DNA of 64,000 nucleotides from Acinetobacter dispersus (GTDB lineage Bacteria > Pseudomonadota > Gammaproteobacteria > Pseudomonadales > Moraxellaceae): positions 496,001 through 560,000 of the forward strand of contig NZ_CP041970.1 of NCBI RefSeq assembly GCF_009884975.1, read 5' to 3'. The notes under the pieces are model-generated. The model ran no database searches and was not told the origin of the DNA. It worked only from the letters and a program-made list of their open reading frames with translations. Below, in pieces: positions 28,361 to 36,766 of this stretch. The position numbers were made by a program, and so were the translations under genes. The stretch's first letter is position 1; every line of letters begins with the position of its first letter.

Positions 28361-28594
28361 GTGATAGGTATACCGTATGTTTGATCAATTGAATAAGATT
28401 CAGGTTGTAAGTATTTTTGTTACGTCTATTATTGTTCTTTTAGGAGCACTTTTGGGTCCAAAATCATTAAGAAAAACTTTGTGGGTTGGGCTTATCATAT
28501 TATTAACAACTTATTTTATTAGATTGTTTTAATTTGAATTAACTGGTTATCTAGTTTTGCTGTTTCAGGTTTGTTTTAAAACTTGGAGCAGCAT
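28361..28594 (+). repeat. orf51 unit, copy 1
   Basis: 234 bases nearly identical and of equal length to 44046-44279. It covers a 51-codon gene and about 60 bases beyond it. Confidence 0.85.
28377..28532 (+). CDS. 51-residue membrane protein, copy 1
   Basis: Starts MFDQLNKIQVV and has two hydrophobic segments (VSIFVTSIIVLLGALLG and LWVGLIILLTTYFI) separated by PKSLRKT, so it is probably a two-helix inner-membrane hairpin. The copy at 44062-44217 differs at only two residues (K7T, T35P). The frame is kept intact in both copies, which supports a real gene. It could be an accessory immunity, holin-like or assembly protein; function unknown. Confidence 0.6.
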   Translation: MFDQLNKIQVVSIFVTSIIVLLGALLGPKSLRKTLWVGLIILLTTYFIRLF

Positions 28595-28747
28595 GGATTG
28601 AACCACATTAAATGTTACATTTTAATGTGTTTAATTTAATATTTTTAAACGGGATTTTAGGTTGGTTTTTATTGTAAGATTTTGTTTTTTATTTGGATAT
28701 AAGTTTATTGGTTACATAAGAATAATTTGAATGCTTGATAAAAATTC

Positions 28748-28777
28748 TTGTTTATAGTTTTGTGTCTTTGTTATACT
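28748..28777 (+). promoter_or_regulatory. Sigma70-type promoter of rhs gene 2
   Basis: TTGTTT (28748-28753), 18-base spacer, TATACT (28772-28777). The same elements and spacing occur before rhs genes 3 and 4. Between it and the start codon is a short hairpin TTTGTG/CACAAA around an A-rich loop, also kept in those genes. Confidence 0.65.
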
Positions 28778-28810
28778 TTTGTGTGAAAAAACCACAAATA
28801 TGATTAAAAA

Positions 28811-31800
28811 ATGAAATTTAAGTTACTTTTTGTATCGATTTTACTGGCTCTTCATCAAGTGCATGCAGCTGAACTGGAGCTTGTAGGTAGTTTAGAGGGT
28901 GGTACTAACGTAGATTCACTGGGTGTATTAAGTCACTCTATTCCAATTGCAATTCCGCCATCTATTAATGGTTTTATTCCACAACTAGCTTTGAGTTATA
29001 GCGGGGAATCCCCTGATGGGATATTAGGTGTTGGTTGGAATGTAACTGGGCTGTCTAGCATTGTCCGTTGTAATGAGTTGAATGGTAATATTATTCACAC
29101 CCCAATGGGTTCTGCTGCTAATGAGATTGTGGCGGATTATCAAGCATCGGGATCATCAACATCATCTCTCTTTAAAAATTCTTGTTTTGCTCTAGACGGT
29201 AAAAAATTAATTAGAATAAGTGCAGATAATATTCCAGTTAGCTCAACTGAATTTCGCTTAGAAAATGATGATTTTACAAAGATCACTATTCAGATGCAAC
29301 CTTCCAATTCTGGTTATTCTAATGTTTTAGGAAAGTTTATTGTAAAACAAAAGGATGGTGTTGTAAGGGAGTATGCAGCCACTTTAAATTCTAATTTTAA
29401 GAGTGGTTTCGGTGAAAGTGGGTATTCAAATGGTCAAGAAATTATTGAGTGGAATTTAACTTCAGTCAAAGATGTTAATGGAAACTATTGGACAGTTGAG
29501 TATCAGGATTTAAATAAAGGAATATTATACCCTAAAACGATTAAATATACTGGAAATAGTGGTAATAGTTCTGTTGCACCAATCAATTCAATCGATTTTG
29601 AATATACTGATCGCATTGCTGCCGAAATAAGACAAGGTTTTATTGAGAGTGGATCGACACGTATCTTGGATAAAAAACTTTCTAAGCTCAGTATTAAATC
29701 GAATAATGTAGTAAAAGGAGAATATCGTTTCCAGTACGAAGATATTAATGATCAAGTTGCCAATAAAACCCGCTTAAAAGATATCAAATATTGTACGGTG
29801 AATGGGAGTGATCAATCTTGTTTGACACCGACCAAGCTTGAGTGGAGTTCCTATGGTAAGGATTTAATGACGATGCCATTACGAGATAGTATTAATCAGA
29901 TTCCAGATGTTAAAGTCTCGGATACATTAAATACTATTCGGATGAGCACTACAAAGGGCATTAAAACGAAAGAGCTAATTTTTTTAGCTAAAATAGACAA
30001 CAATCTTAAACTGTATTCCAACCCTGTAGATCCAATGAGTGCAGCCTTAGCTGTTACTTTGACACATCCATCATTAAGTAGTTTTCAGCAATGGTCACCA
30101 ACAATGATGGATGTAAATGGAGATGGAATTGATGATTTAGTGATTTATGGAAGAAATAGTTCAAATCAAGTCTCCTTATTATTATTTACGACCTCATATA
30201 GTAGCCCCAATGGGTTGTTTAGTTTTTATAAAGAACATAAAAATATTTTCACTACGCCATCTCCGTTATTGAATATCTCTACTTTAGATGGCGATCGGGA
30301 TGGGAAATTAGATTTAGTCATGCTATTTGGTGATCAAAATGATATTCGTTTTAATGGGATTAAATTAGATGGGGTAGGGAATATTGCCTCTGTGAATACA
30401 ACTGTTATTGGTTCTAATATTCGTAATACTTTAAATGCAAGTTCTGGGAAGCGTGTTACTACAACGGAACGTATTTTGAATGGTAATTTTAGACGTGATA
30501 AAAAACAAGATATTATTTTCTACTATACGAGTTCTAGTGGTTTAAGTCTATGTTCTATCAGTGTTTATAGAGATGTTATCCAAAGCTCAAAAACAATTAA
30601 TGATTGTGAAAATTCTACTCCTGTATTAATTTCTGGAACAGCGGGTGATGCTTACAAAGATTATGATTTTAGTGTCGTGGATTTTAATGGTGATGGTCTA
30701 GATGACATTGTGATGTCTAAAGTAATTCGCCTAGATGCTGCCAATGGCCCTGCAACTCGATTTCATGAACGTCTGATTCCAATCTTATCTACAGGTGGTG
30801 GTTTTGAAATTCAGTCAACACATGATTTACCTGTTTTTGAAGTAAATACAACAGATTGGATTAGTGATTGGGAGCGCCATTGGTATTATAAACCGAACTT
30901 TGTTGATTTTAACCATGATGGTCTTATTGATTTTTATCGATATGCAAATTCATGGTTACAAAACTCACCTGATAAACAATTGAGATATTCATCAGTTCTT
31001 ACTTCTTATTTACAGCGGCCCAATAAAAAGTTTGATATTTTTAAATATGATTTTGTTGATTGGTGGAAGGGTTATACTATTTTTGAAGAACACATGTTTG
31101 CACTTATTGGCATGCCAGGGGATATAAAAAACAGTGACTATAATGTTGAGCGCATTCCATTTTTTTCGGATATCAATAACAATGGTTTTCAGGAAATTAA
31201 CTTCCAGTTTATTGTTCGTCCGCGTACAGGAACAGGGGCTTATATTTACTCCTTTATTTCACAAGCTGCGAAACAAGAAATAGATCGATTGGCTCAAGAG
31301 GATACTGGGTTTAGATGGATGGTATTACGTTATCCTGGTATCGACTTTCAGGATATGCTGAAGTCGATCGATACAGGAGATGGGCGTAAACAGAAATTCA
31401 TTTATAGCAACTTTAGCCAAGCACCCGAAAGTATGGAGGCAAGGCCATTCCCAATTCGGGGCAGTGGTTCAGTTAGCTTAGTGACCTATGCAGTCGAGAA
31501 CTATTTAAATAACGCCTTGGGCTCACAAAGCACCTATCTGTTTGCTTCACCACGTGTTGATGCCAAAGAAAACCGCTTTTTGGGCTTTGAAACGATGACC
31601 GAAACGTCGGAGACCTATAATAAAACTGCCAGTGGTACAGATGTCACCAATAAGTTGGTGAAGGAAACGGTCTTTAACCAGAACTACCCCTTTGTTGGGA
31701 TGGCCAAATCAGTGACGACCAAAGCCAATGATGCCTTGGTATCGAAGGTGACGGTAGCTGATGCAGACTTTGTAAGTGATAGTGCTTATCCAACCACCAA

Positions 31801-34800
31801 GGTGAAATTCCCGCGGGTTAAGAAATCTACAGTCCAGAACTATGACTTGGGTAAATTGATTTCCACTACAGTAACCTCAGATAACTATGAAAATGTGTTT
31901 GGGAATCTGATTGATTCTAGTGTCACTACGACCAGCGCTGATGGTGCCAGTGTATTTAGTACCAGTGTAAAACCAGTTTATTCAGCAGCAGATCGTACCA
32001 ACTGGATTCCAGGATTAGTCAAAGAACGTACGGTGACGTCGTCACGAACCGGGCAACCAACACTGACGAAGAAGAGTACATTTGATTATGATGCCAAGCA
32101 GCAGTTAAAGCAGAAGGTTGATGAGCCGAATAATGCGGCCTTAAAACTGCAAAGCGACTATGAATATGACAACTACGGAAACCTGAGTAAGGTTACCGTT
32201 AGTGGTGCGGGGAATGGAACGGATACCAATATTGGTAGCCGTGTTGTGAACTCCTTCTATGAAGCGGGAGCTGGCCATCCAGCAGGTGTGTTTAAGACAC
32301 GTGAAACCAATGCTTTATCGCAACAGGCGAGTTCGAGCTATGATGCGGTGACGGGTCAAATGCTGACTTCAACCGACTTAAATGGTGTGGTGAGCAAACA
32401 AACGGTTGATAGTTTGGGTCGGGTAAAAGTGAGTACACCAGCAGGTGCAGCACAGACTACGAACGATTACCAATTATGTAAAACCTTTGTGGGTGTTGGA
32501 ACCAATAGCCGAGAATGTGAAACTGGCGAGAACTATAAGACGACCAGTACCACAGCTTTAAATGCCCCAGTGCTTGTATTTAAAGATGCTGTTGGCAATG
32601 TGAAGCGTACAGTGACTAAGGCCTATGACAACGTCAATGATGTTGTGGTTCGAAGTGAATATGATGCATCAGGACGCTTATACCGTAGCAGTGTTCCAAG
32701 CCTCAGCAATGTTGCTTATGGTAGCTTGCAGTGGACCAGCTATGAATATGATGTACTCGGTCGTGTTACTAAACTGGTAGAACCGGGGAACCGTGTTACG
32801 ACTTATACTTATGATGGACTACAAAGCTCTATTATCAATGCCAAAGGCTTAAAACGCACAGAGAAGAGCAACATTGCCAATGAAGTGGTTGAGATTCTAG
32901 ACCACGATAACAACGCATTAAAATATACCCGAGATGCATTGGGACGTTTAATCCAGACCACAGATGCTTTAGGAAATAGCATTGTTCTAACTTTAGATAA
33001 CAATGGCAATAAACTGCAACAAGTGGATCCAGTACTGGGGACGTGGAAATACCGCTACAACCCATTGGGTCAGGTCGTTTGGCAACAAGATGCCAAAGGA
33101 CAACAAACCACGTTCCAGTACGATGCATTGGGCCGCTTAAAACAACGTGTGGAACCAGACCTAAGTTCAACATGGACATGGGATACAGCAGCGAATGGTA
33201 AAGGAAAGCTTGCCCAAGTGAGCTCGGCGAATGGCTATAGTGAAAGTTATGCTTATGATGCCTTTGGTCGGCTGTTCCAAACTACGACCAGCAAGAAGAT
33301 CGATCCAAAGGCCCAAGGAGCTACGGATCCGGACTTTATTAGCAAGTGGAACTATGATGCGGCAGGTCGTACCTTGGCCTTTGCCTACCCAACAGGCTTT
33401 GGTTACCGTAATATCTACGACACCAACGGTTACTTAAAAGAAGTCCGTAACTTGGCGGGTAACCAGTTGTACTGGGCTGCGAATGCACGAGATGCACGAG
33501 GCAATATTACCCAAGAAACCTTGGGTAATGGTCTCGTGACCAAAAAAGGTTATAAGGCGGATACCGGCTTTATTGAGTCGATCAATACAGGGAATGCTGC
33601 GATTCAACAAAACAGCTATGCCTTTGATGCGATTGGAAACTTGGAGAACCGTAACCAGAACTTGGCGGGTATCTCGATCAATGAAAGCTTTGTCTATGAC
33701 AACATCAATCGCTTAAAGAGTGTTGTAAACCAAAAAGGAGTTACCACTTCTGTAACTTATAATGCGATTGGAAATATTTTAAGTAAGAGTGATACTGGAA
33801 CTTATAATTATGCGACAGGTGGGACAAATTGCGGCATACAAAAAGTGTGTGCAATTAGTTCAACGACAGGTGGTTTAAACACAGCATTTAGTTACGATGT
33901 GAATGGTAATCTACTCACTGGAAATAATCGGACTTCTAGTTGGAGCAGTTTCAACATGCCGTTGCAGATCAAGCAAGGCACGACGACTGAGGACTTTATG
34001 TATGATGCCAACCACGAGCGAGTGCGTCGTACCAGTGTAGAAGGTGGCAAGACCACGACGACGGTTTATTTGAACCCCCGTATAGATACAGGTGGGACCT
34101 TTGAGAAGAGCTATTTACCTGATGGTACTACAGAGTATGCGCACTACATCTATGCAGGTGGTGGTGTTGTAGGCAGTTATGTCAGCAATGACAAAGGTAC
34201 GCCTCCAACGGGTGACTTGGGCACGGCTTACCAAAGTGGCGTTGCTCCAAACAGTGCAGTCGCAGCGATCAATAAGACCGGACCTTATCGTTACTTCCAT
34301 ACAGATCATTTAGATTCGATAGAGGTGATTACAGATGCAGCGGGTAATCCGCTAGAGCGTTTGAGTTATGACCCATGGGGTAAGCGACGTAATGTAGATG
34401 GAACGGTGTCGACGGATACGCTGAAGGGTAAGAGTAGCCGTCATGGTTTTACCTCGCATGAGATGTTGGACAGTATTGGTCTGATCCATATGAATGGTCG
34501 AGTGTATGACCCGAGTATTGGTCGTTTTATTAGTGCGGATCCGACGATAGATGGAGCGGATAACTTACAGGGTTATAACCGTTATGCGTATGTACACAAT
34601 AATCCGGGGACGTTGTTAGATCCAGATGGTTATGGCTGGACGAAGTTCTGGAAACGCGTAGGAAAAGATATCAAGAATGGACTAAATAAAGTCTTAGATG
34701 ACTGGTTAGGAACATGTTCAAAAGCAAAAGGTGATTGTGGAGTCTCTGTCGGTGTAACTTATGGGCCAAATAACCCAAATGGAGAAAATGATGGGCGACC

Positions 34801-35926
34801 AACATTACGTCCTAAAATTGGGATAGGTGGTGGACTTAATCATGACGATTATAGTTTTGAATTTAAATATGATTCAAATGGTCTAACATTTGATAAGTTC
34901 TATTTCCCTCAACAATATGCTTTACCAGGCTTTAACTATTTTGATATTGGTACATTAAGAGCTGCTTTTGATTTCTCTTACTCTGCAAACGATTATATTA
35001 CTTATTTTGATACACCTCAGGATATAGCTGCAAAATTAAGTTCCAGTGCATATGGTACCAATGAAGATAAGGCAGCTAGACGAGCATGGCTGTCGTATCA
35101 AATAGGTGATAATTTATATGCCCTAGGTGAAGCTTGGGATATGAGTCCTGTAGGTATGAGGGCTGACTTTTTTCCTATTGCTAAAGCACCAGGAATGGGG
35201 TTAAAAGCAGTTGGGCGCCTACTTATAGGTGATTGTGGCTGTTTCGATGATGATACACCTGTTTTAACAAAAGATGGCTATAAACGAATTGTAGAGATTA
35301 ATGAGGGTGATTTAGTTCTTGCTCGCCATGAAGAAACAGGCGAGATTGCTTATAAGCCAGTTAAACGAGTGTTCGTTGTACCAAATCGACGTATTTACTT
35401 GTTGAAGACGCTTGATCAAGAAGGTAAAGAAAATACAATAGAGGTATCTGATGATCATCCATTCTGGGTAGTAGACAAGAAATGGGTGGAAAGTATCAAC
35501 CTTAAAGAAGGTGATCAGCTTTTAGATGCAAATAATCAAGTTCATAAAGTTGTTTCATTTACAGAAACAGATCGAGTTGAAACTACTTATAACTTAGAGG
35601 TTGAGGGTTATCATACATATTTTGCTGGTGATGCAAATATATGGGTGCATAATGCTGGACCTTGTAAAATGTGGAATGCAGGGAGCTTTGAGTCTGCAAC
35701 TGCGTCGCTTGAAGCACATTTTAAAAAACATGGAAAGGAAGTGGGTGCAAGTGATGTTGATAGTTATATGAGAAAAGCTCAAGGTTTTTCTAATAATCTA
35801 AAAGGAGCGGATGTGAGAAATGTAGAAGGACGTGTGGAAGGAGTTAAAAGATATATAAAAAATGGTAAATATATTGATATTGCACCAGATAATACGATAA
35901 TTTCATTTGGGTCGAGAAATAGGTAG
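28811..35926 (+). CDS. Rhs/SpvB-type polymorphic toxin 2 with Hint domain and predicted nuclease tip
   Basis: 2371 residues with the same order as toxin 1: signal peptide (LLFVSILLALHQVHAAE), SpvB-like domain, propeller loops (DVNGDGIDD, DFNGDGLDD, DFNHDGLID, DINNNGFQE), Rhs core to residue ~1938. A linker and a Hint domain (CGCFDDDTPVLT, Cys2144; ending WVHN at 2281) follow. The ~90-residue tip is unrelated to toxin 1: SLEAHFKKHGKEVGASDVD, GVKRYIKNGKYIDIAPD, TIISFG. The His/Lys/Arg arrangement in a compact alpha-beta tip recalls BECR-fold RNases of contact-dependent toxins, but the family was not identified. Within the core, 33736-33950 carries a different segment with two cysteines (TNCGIQKVCAIS), 36 residues longer than in the other copies. 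Confidence 0.87.
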   Translation: MKFKLLFVSILLALHQVHAAELELVGSLEGGTNVDSLGVLSHSIPIAIPPSINGFIPQLALSYSGESPDGILGVGWNVTGLSSIVRCNELNGNIIHTPMGSAANEIVADYQASGSSTSSLFKNSCFALDGKKLIRISADNIPVSSTEFRLENDDFTKITIQMQPSNSGYSNVLGKFIVKQKDGVVREYAATLNSNFKSGFGESGYSNGQEIIEWNLTSVKDVNGNYWTVEYQDLNKGILYPKTIKYTGNSGNSSVAPINSIDFEYTDRIAAEIRQGFIESGSTRILDKKLSKLSIKSNNVVKGEYRFQYEDINDQVANKTRLKDIKYCTVNGSDQSCLTPTKLEWSSYGKDLMTMPLRDSINQIPDVKVSDTLNTIRMSTTKGIKTKELIFLAKIDNNLKLYSNPVDPMSAALAVTLTHPSLSSFQQWSPTMMDVNGDGIDDLVIYGRNSSNQVSLLLFTTSYSSPNGLFSFYKEHKNIFTTPSPLLNISTLDGDRDGKLDLVMLFGDQNDIRFNGIKLDGVGNIASVNTTVIGSNIRNTLNASSGKRVTTTERILNGNFRRDKKQDIIFYYTSSSGLSLCSISVYRDVIQSSKTINDCENSTPVLISGTAGDAYKDYDFSVVDFNGDGLDDIVMSKVIRLDAANGPATRFHERLIPILSTGGGFEIQSTHDLPVFEVNTTDWISDWERHWYYKPNFVDFNHDGLIDFYRYANSWLQNSPDKQLRYSSVLTSYLQRPNKKFDIFKYDFVDWWKGYTIFEEHMFALIGMPGDIKNSDYNVERIPFFSDINNNGFQEINFQFIVRPRTGTGAYIYSFISQAAKQEIDRLAQEDTGFRWMVLRYPGIDFQDMLKSIDTGDGRKQKFIYSNFSQAPESMEARPFPIRGSGSVSLVTYAVENYLNNALGSQSTYLFASPRVDAKENRFLGFETMTETSETYNKTASGTDVTNKLVKETVFNQNYPFVGMAKSVTTKANDALVSKVTVADADFVSDSAYPTTKVKFPRVKKSTVQNYDLGKLISTTVTSDNYENVFGNLIDSSVTTTSADGASVFSTSVKPVYSAADRTNWIPGLVKERTVTSSRTGQPTLTKKSTFDYDAKQQLKQKVDEPNNAALKLQSDYEYDNYGNLSKVTVSGAGNGTDTNIGSRVVNSFYEAGAGHPAGVFKTRETNALSQQASSSYDAVTGQMLTSTDLNGVVSKQTVDSLGRVKVSTPAGAAQTTNDYQLCKTFVGVGTNSRECETGENYKTTSTTALNAPVLVFKDAVGNVKRTVTKAYDNVNDVVVRSEYDASGRLYRSSVPSLSNVAYGSLQWTSYEYDVLGRVTKLVEPGNRVTTYTYDGLQSSIINAKGLKRTEKSNIANEVVEILDHDNNALKYTRDALGRLIQTTDALGNSIVLTLDNNGNKLQQVDPVLGTWKYRYNPLGQVVWQQDAKGQQTTFQYDALGRLKQRVEPDLSSTWTWDTAANGKGKLAQVSSANGYSESYAYDAFGRLFQTTTSKKIDPKAQGATDPDFISKWNYDAAGRTLAFAYPTGFGYRNIYDTNGYLKEVRNLAGNQLYWAANARDARGNITQETLGNGLVTKKGYKADTGFIESINTGNAAIQQNSYAFDAIGNLENRNQNLAGISINESFVYDNINRLKSVVNQKGVTTSVTYNAIGNILSKSDTGTYNYATGGTNCGIQKVCAISSTTGGLNTAFSYDVNGNLLTGNNRTSSWSSFNMPLQIKQGTTTEDFMYDANHERVRRTSVEGGKTTTTVYLNPRIDTGGTFEKSYLPDGTTEYAHYIYAGGGVVGSYVSNDKGTPPTGDLGTAYQSGVAPNSAVAAINKTGPYRYFHTDHLDSIEVITDAAGNPLERLSYDPWGKRRNVDGTVSTDTLKGKSSRHGFTSHEMLDSIGLIHMNGRVYDPSIGRFISADPTIDGADNLQGYNRYAYVHNNPGTLLDPDGYGWTKFWKRVGKDIKNGLNKVLDDWLGTCSKAKGDCGVSVGVTYGPNNPNGENDGRPTLRPKIGIGGGLNHDDYSFEFKYDSNGLTFDKFYFPQQYALPGFNYFDIGTLRAAFDFSYSANDYITYFDTPQDIAAKLSSSAYGTNEDKAARRAWLSYQIGDNLYALGEAWDMSPVGMRADFFPIAKAPGMGLKAVGRLLIGDCGCFDDDTPVLTKDGYKRIVEINEGDLVLARHEETGEIAYKPVKRVFVVPNRRIYLLKTLDQEGKENTIEVSDDHPFWVVDKKWVESINLKEGDQLLDANNQVHKVVSFTETDRVETTYNLEVEGYHTYFAGDANIWVHNAGPCKMWNAGSFESATASLEAHFKKHGKEVGASDVDSYMRKAQGFSNNLKGADVRNVEGRVEGVKRYIKNGKYIDIAPDNTIISFGSRNR
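31355..34623 (+). repeat. Rhs core long repeat, copy 2
   Basis: 3269 bases. It is 108 bases longer than copies 1 and 3 because of a replaced segment near 33740-33950; the rest is nearly identical. Confidence 0.9.
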
Positions 35927-35938
35927 AGTGCTAGTATT

Positions 35939-36373
35939 ATGAATATTGATTTTGAAGTAAAATATTATTCTGGATTATTTGGTTCTCTTAATATGCAAAT
36001 CATTCCATCTAGTTTGCAAGATAATCCTAATTGTCTTAACTCAATAGTGATTGATGAGATTGCTTTCTCATTGGTTGAAGGTTTTTTTGTGAATTGTGAA
36101 AATACATATGCTCATTGGGGGAATACATATATTGAGTTAGGTGGAGTAGAGGTTATCATGGCTAAGTTGCATGATTTTTATGATTTTTTAAAAGAAAAGA
36201 AGACTATCTCTAATTTAGATGTGAAATTAATTTTTAAAGAAGAGACAGAGTTCTTTTTATCTAATTTTTTTTCGTTGAAAAAAGATGCTTTAAATATGGT
36301 AATGACTATAATTGGATTTTTAGAGAATATAATAAAAAAAAGAATTAATGGTATTACTGTAATAGGAGTTTGA
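35939..36373 (+). CDS. Candidate immunity protein for toxin 2
   Basis: 144 residues, starting 12 bases after the toxin stop. No signal peptide or strong membrane segment. It starts with a strand-rich part (FEVKYYSGLFGSLNMQII) and continues into helical segments (MAKLHDFYDFLKEKK; ALNMVMTIIGFLENIIKK). Soluble, acidic in its first half and located directly after a toxin tip, as expected for a cytosolic inhibitor. No family was recognised. Confidence 0.7.
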   Translation: MNIDFEVKYYSGLFGSLNMQIIPSSLQDNPNCLNSIVIDEIAFSLVEGFFVNCENTYAHWGNTYIELGGVEVIMAKLHDFYDFLKEKKTISNLDVKLIFKEETEFFLSNFFSLKKDALNMVMTIIGFLENIIKKRINGITVIGV

Positions 36374-36377
36374 TTTT

Positions 36378-36540
36378 TTGGTGAAAATAAAACTTACATT
36401 AAAGGCTTTGCCCTTTTATAGTTAATGATTATTTTAGTCATCATTGGTTTATAAATTGGTGTTATTGGTCACAATTTCTTTAATATCTAGAGAAGGCCGA
36501 GAAAACTACTACTAAGTCACCAACTTTCGCTGACTTGATA
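36378..36540 (+). pseudogene. Decayed 5' fragment of gspG
   Basis: This stretch aligns with the first ~145 bases of the intact gspG at 51735. Bases 36425-36451 differ at only 2 of 27 positions from 51783-51809. In the gspG frame it would read GFALL, then TAG at 36419-36421 where gspG has the key glutamate codon GAG, then LMIILVIIGL, then TAA at 36452-36454. It lies directly after immunity gene 2, just as intact gspG follows immunity gene 4. It is therefore a relic of a former gspG copy, not a working gene. Confidence 0.85.
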
Positions 36541-36551
36541 ATTTTTTAGTT

Positions 36552-36587
36552 AAAAAAGGATTGTGCCGTGAGGCACAATCCTTTTTT
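36552..36587. terminator. Strong Rho-independent terminator
   Basis: A perfect 16-bp stem (A6GGATTGTGCC with GGCACAATCCT6) and GTGA loop. It closes the toxin 2 unit before rhs gene 3. Confidence 0.9.
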
Positions 36588-36679
36588 ATTTTAAGGTTTT
36601 GTTTTTTATATAATATTTTTAATTTTACGTGATTTTTTTAATTCTTAGTAAAACTAAATTTATAAATTTTAACGAAATA

Positions 36680-36699
36680 ATTTGAATATTTATTCAAAT
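36680..36699. promoter_or_regulatory. Palindrome next to the -35 box of rhs gene 3
   Basis: Exact 9-bp inverted repeat ATTTGAATA / TATTCAAAT with a 2-base centre, ending three bases before the -35 element. Degenerate versions (TTTGAATGCTTG, TTCGAATGCTTG) occupy the same place before rhs genes 2 and 4. Possible operator. Confidence 0.4.
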
Positions 36700-36702
36700 T
36701 TC

Positions 36703-36732
36703 TTGTTTGTCAGTTTGTTGCTTTGTTATACT
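36703..36732 (+). promoter_or_regulatory. Sigma70-type promoter of rhs gene 3
   Basis: TTGTTT (36703-36708), 18-base spacer, TATACT (36727-36732), followed by the hairpin TGTGA/TCACA before the start codon. Confidence 0.65.
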
Positions 36733-36766
36733 TTTCTGTGAAAAAACTCACAAACATGTTTGAAAA

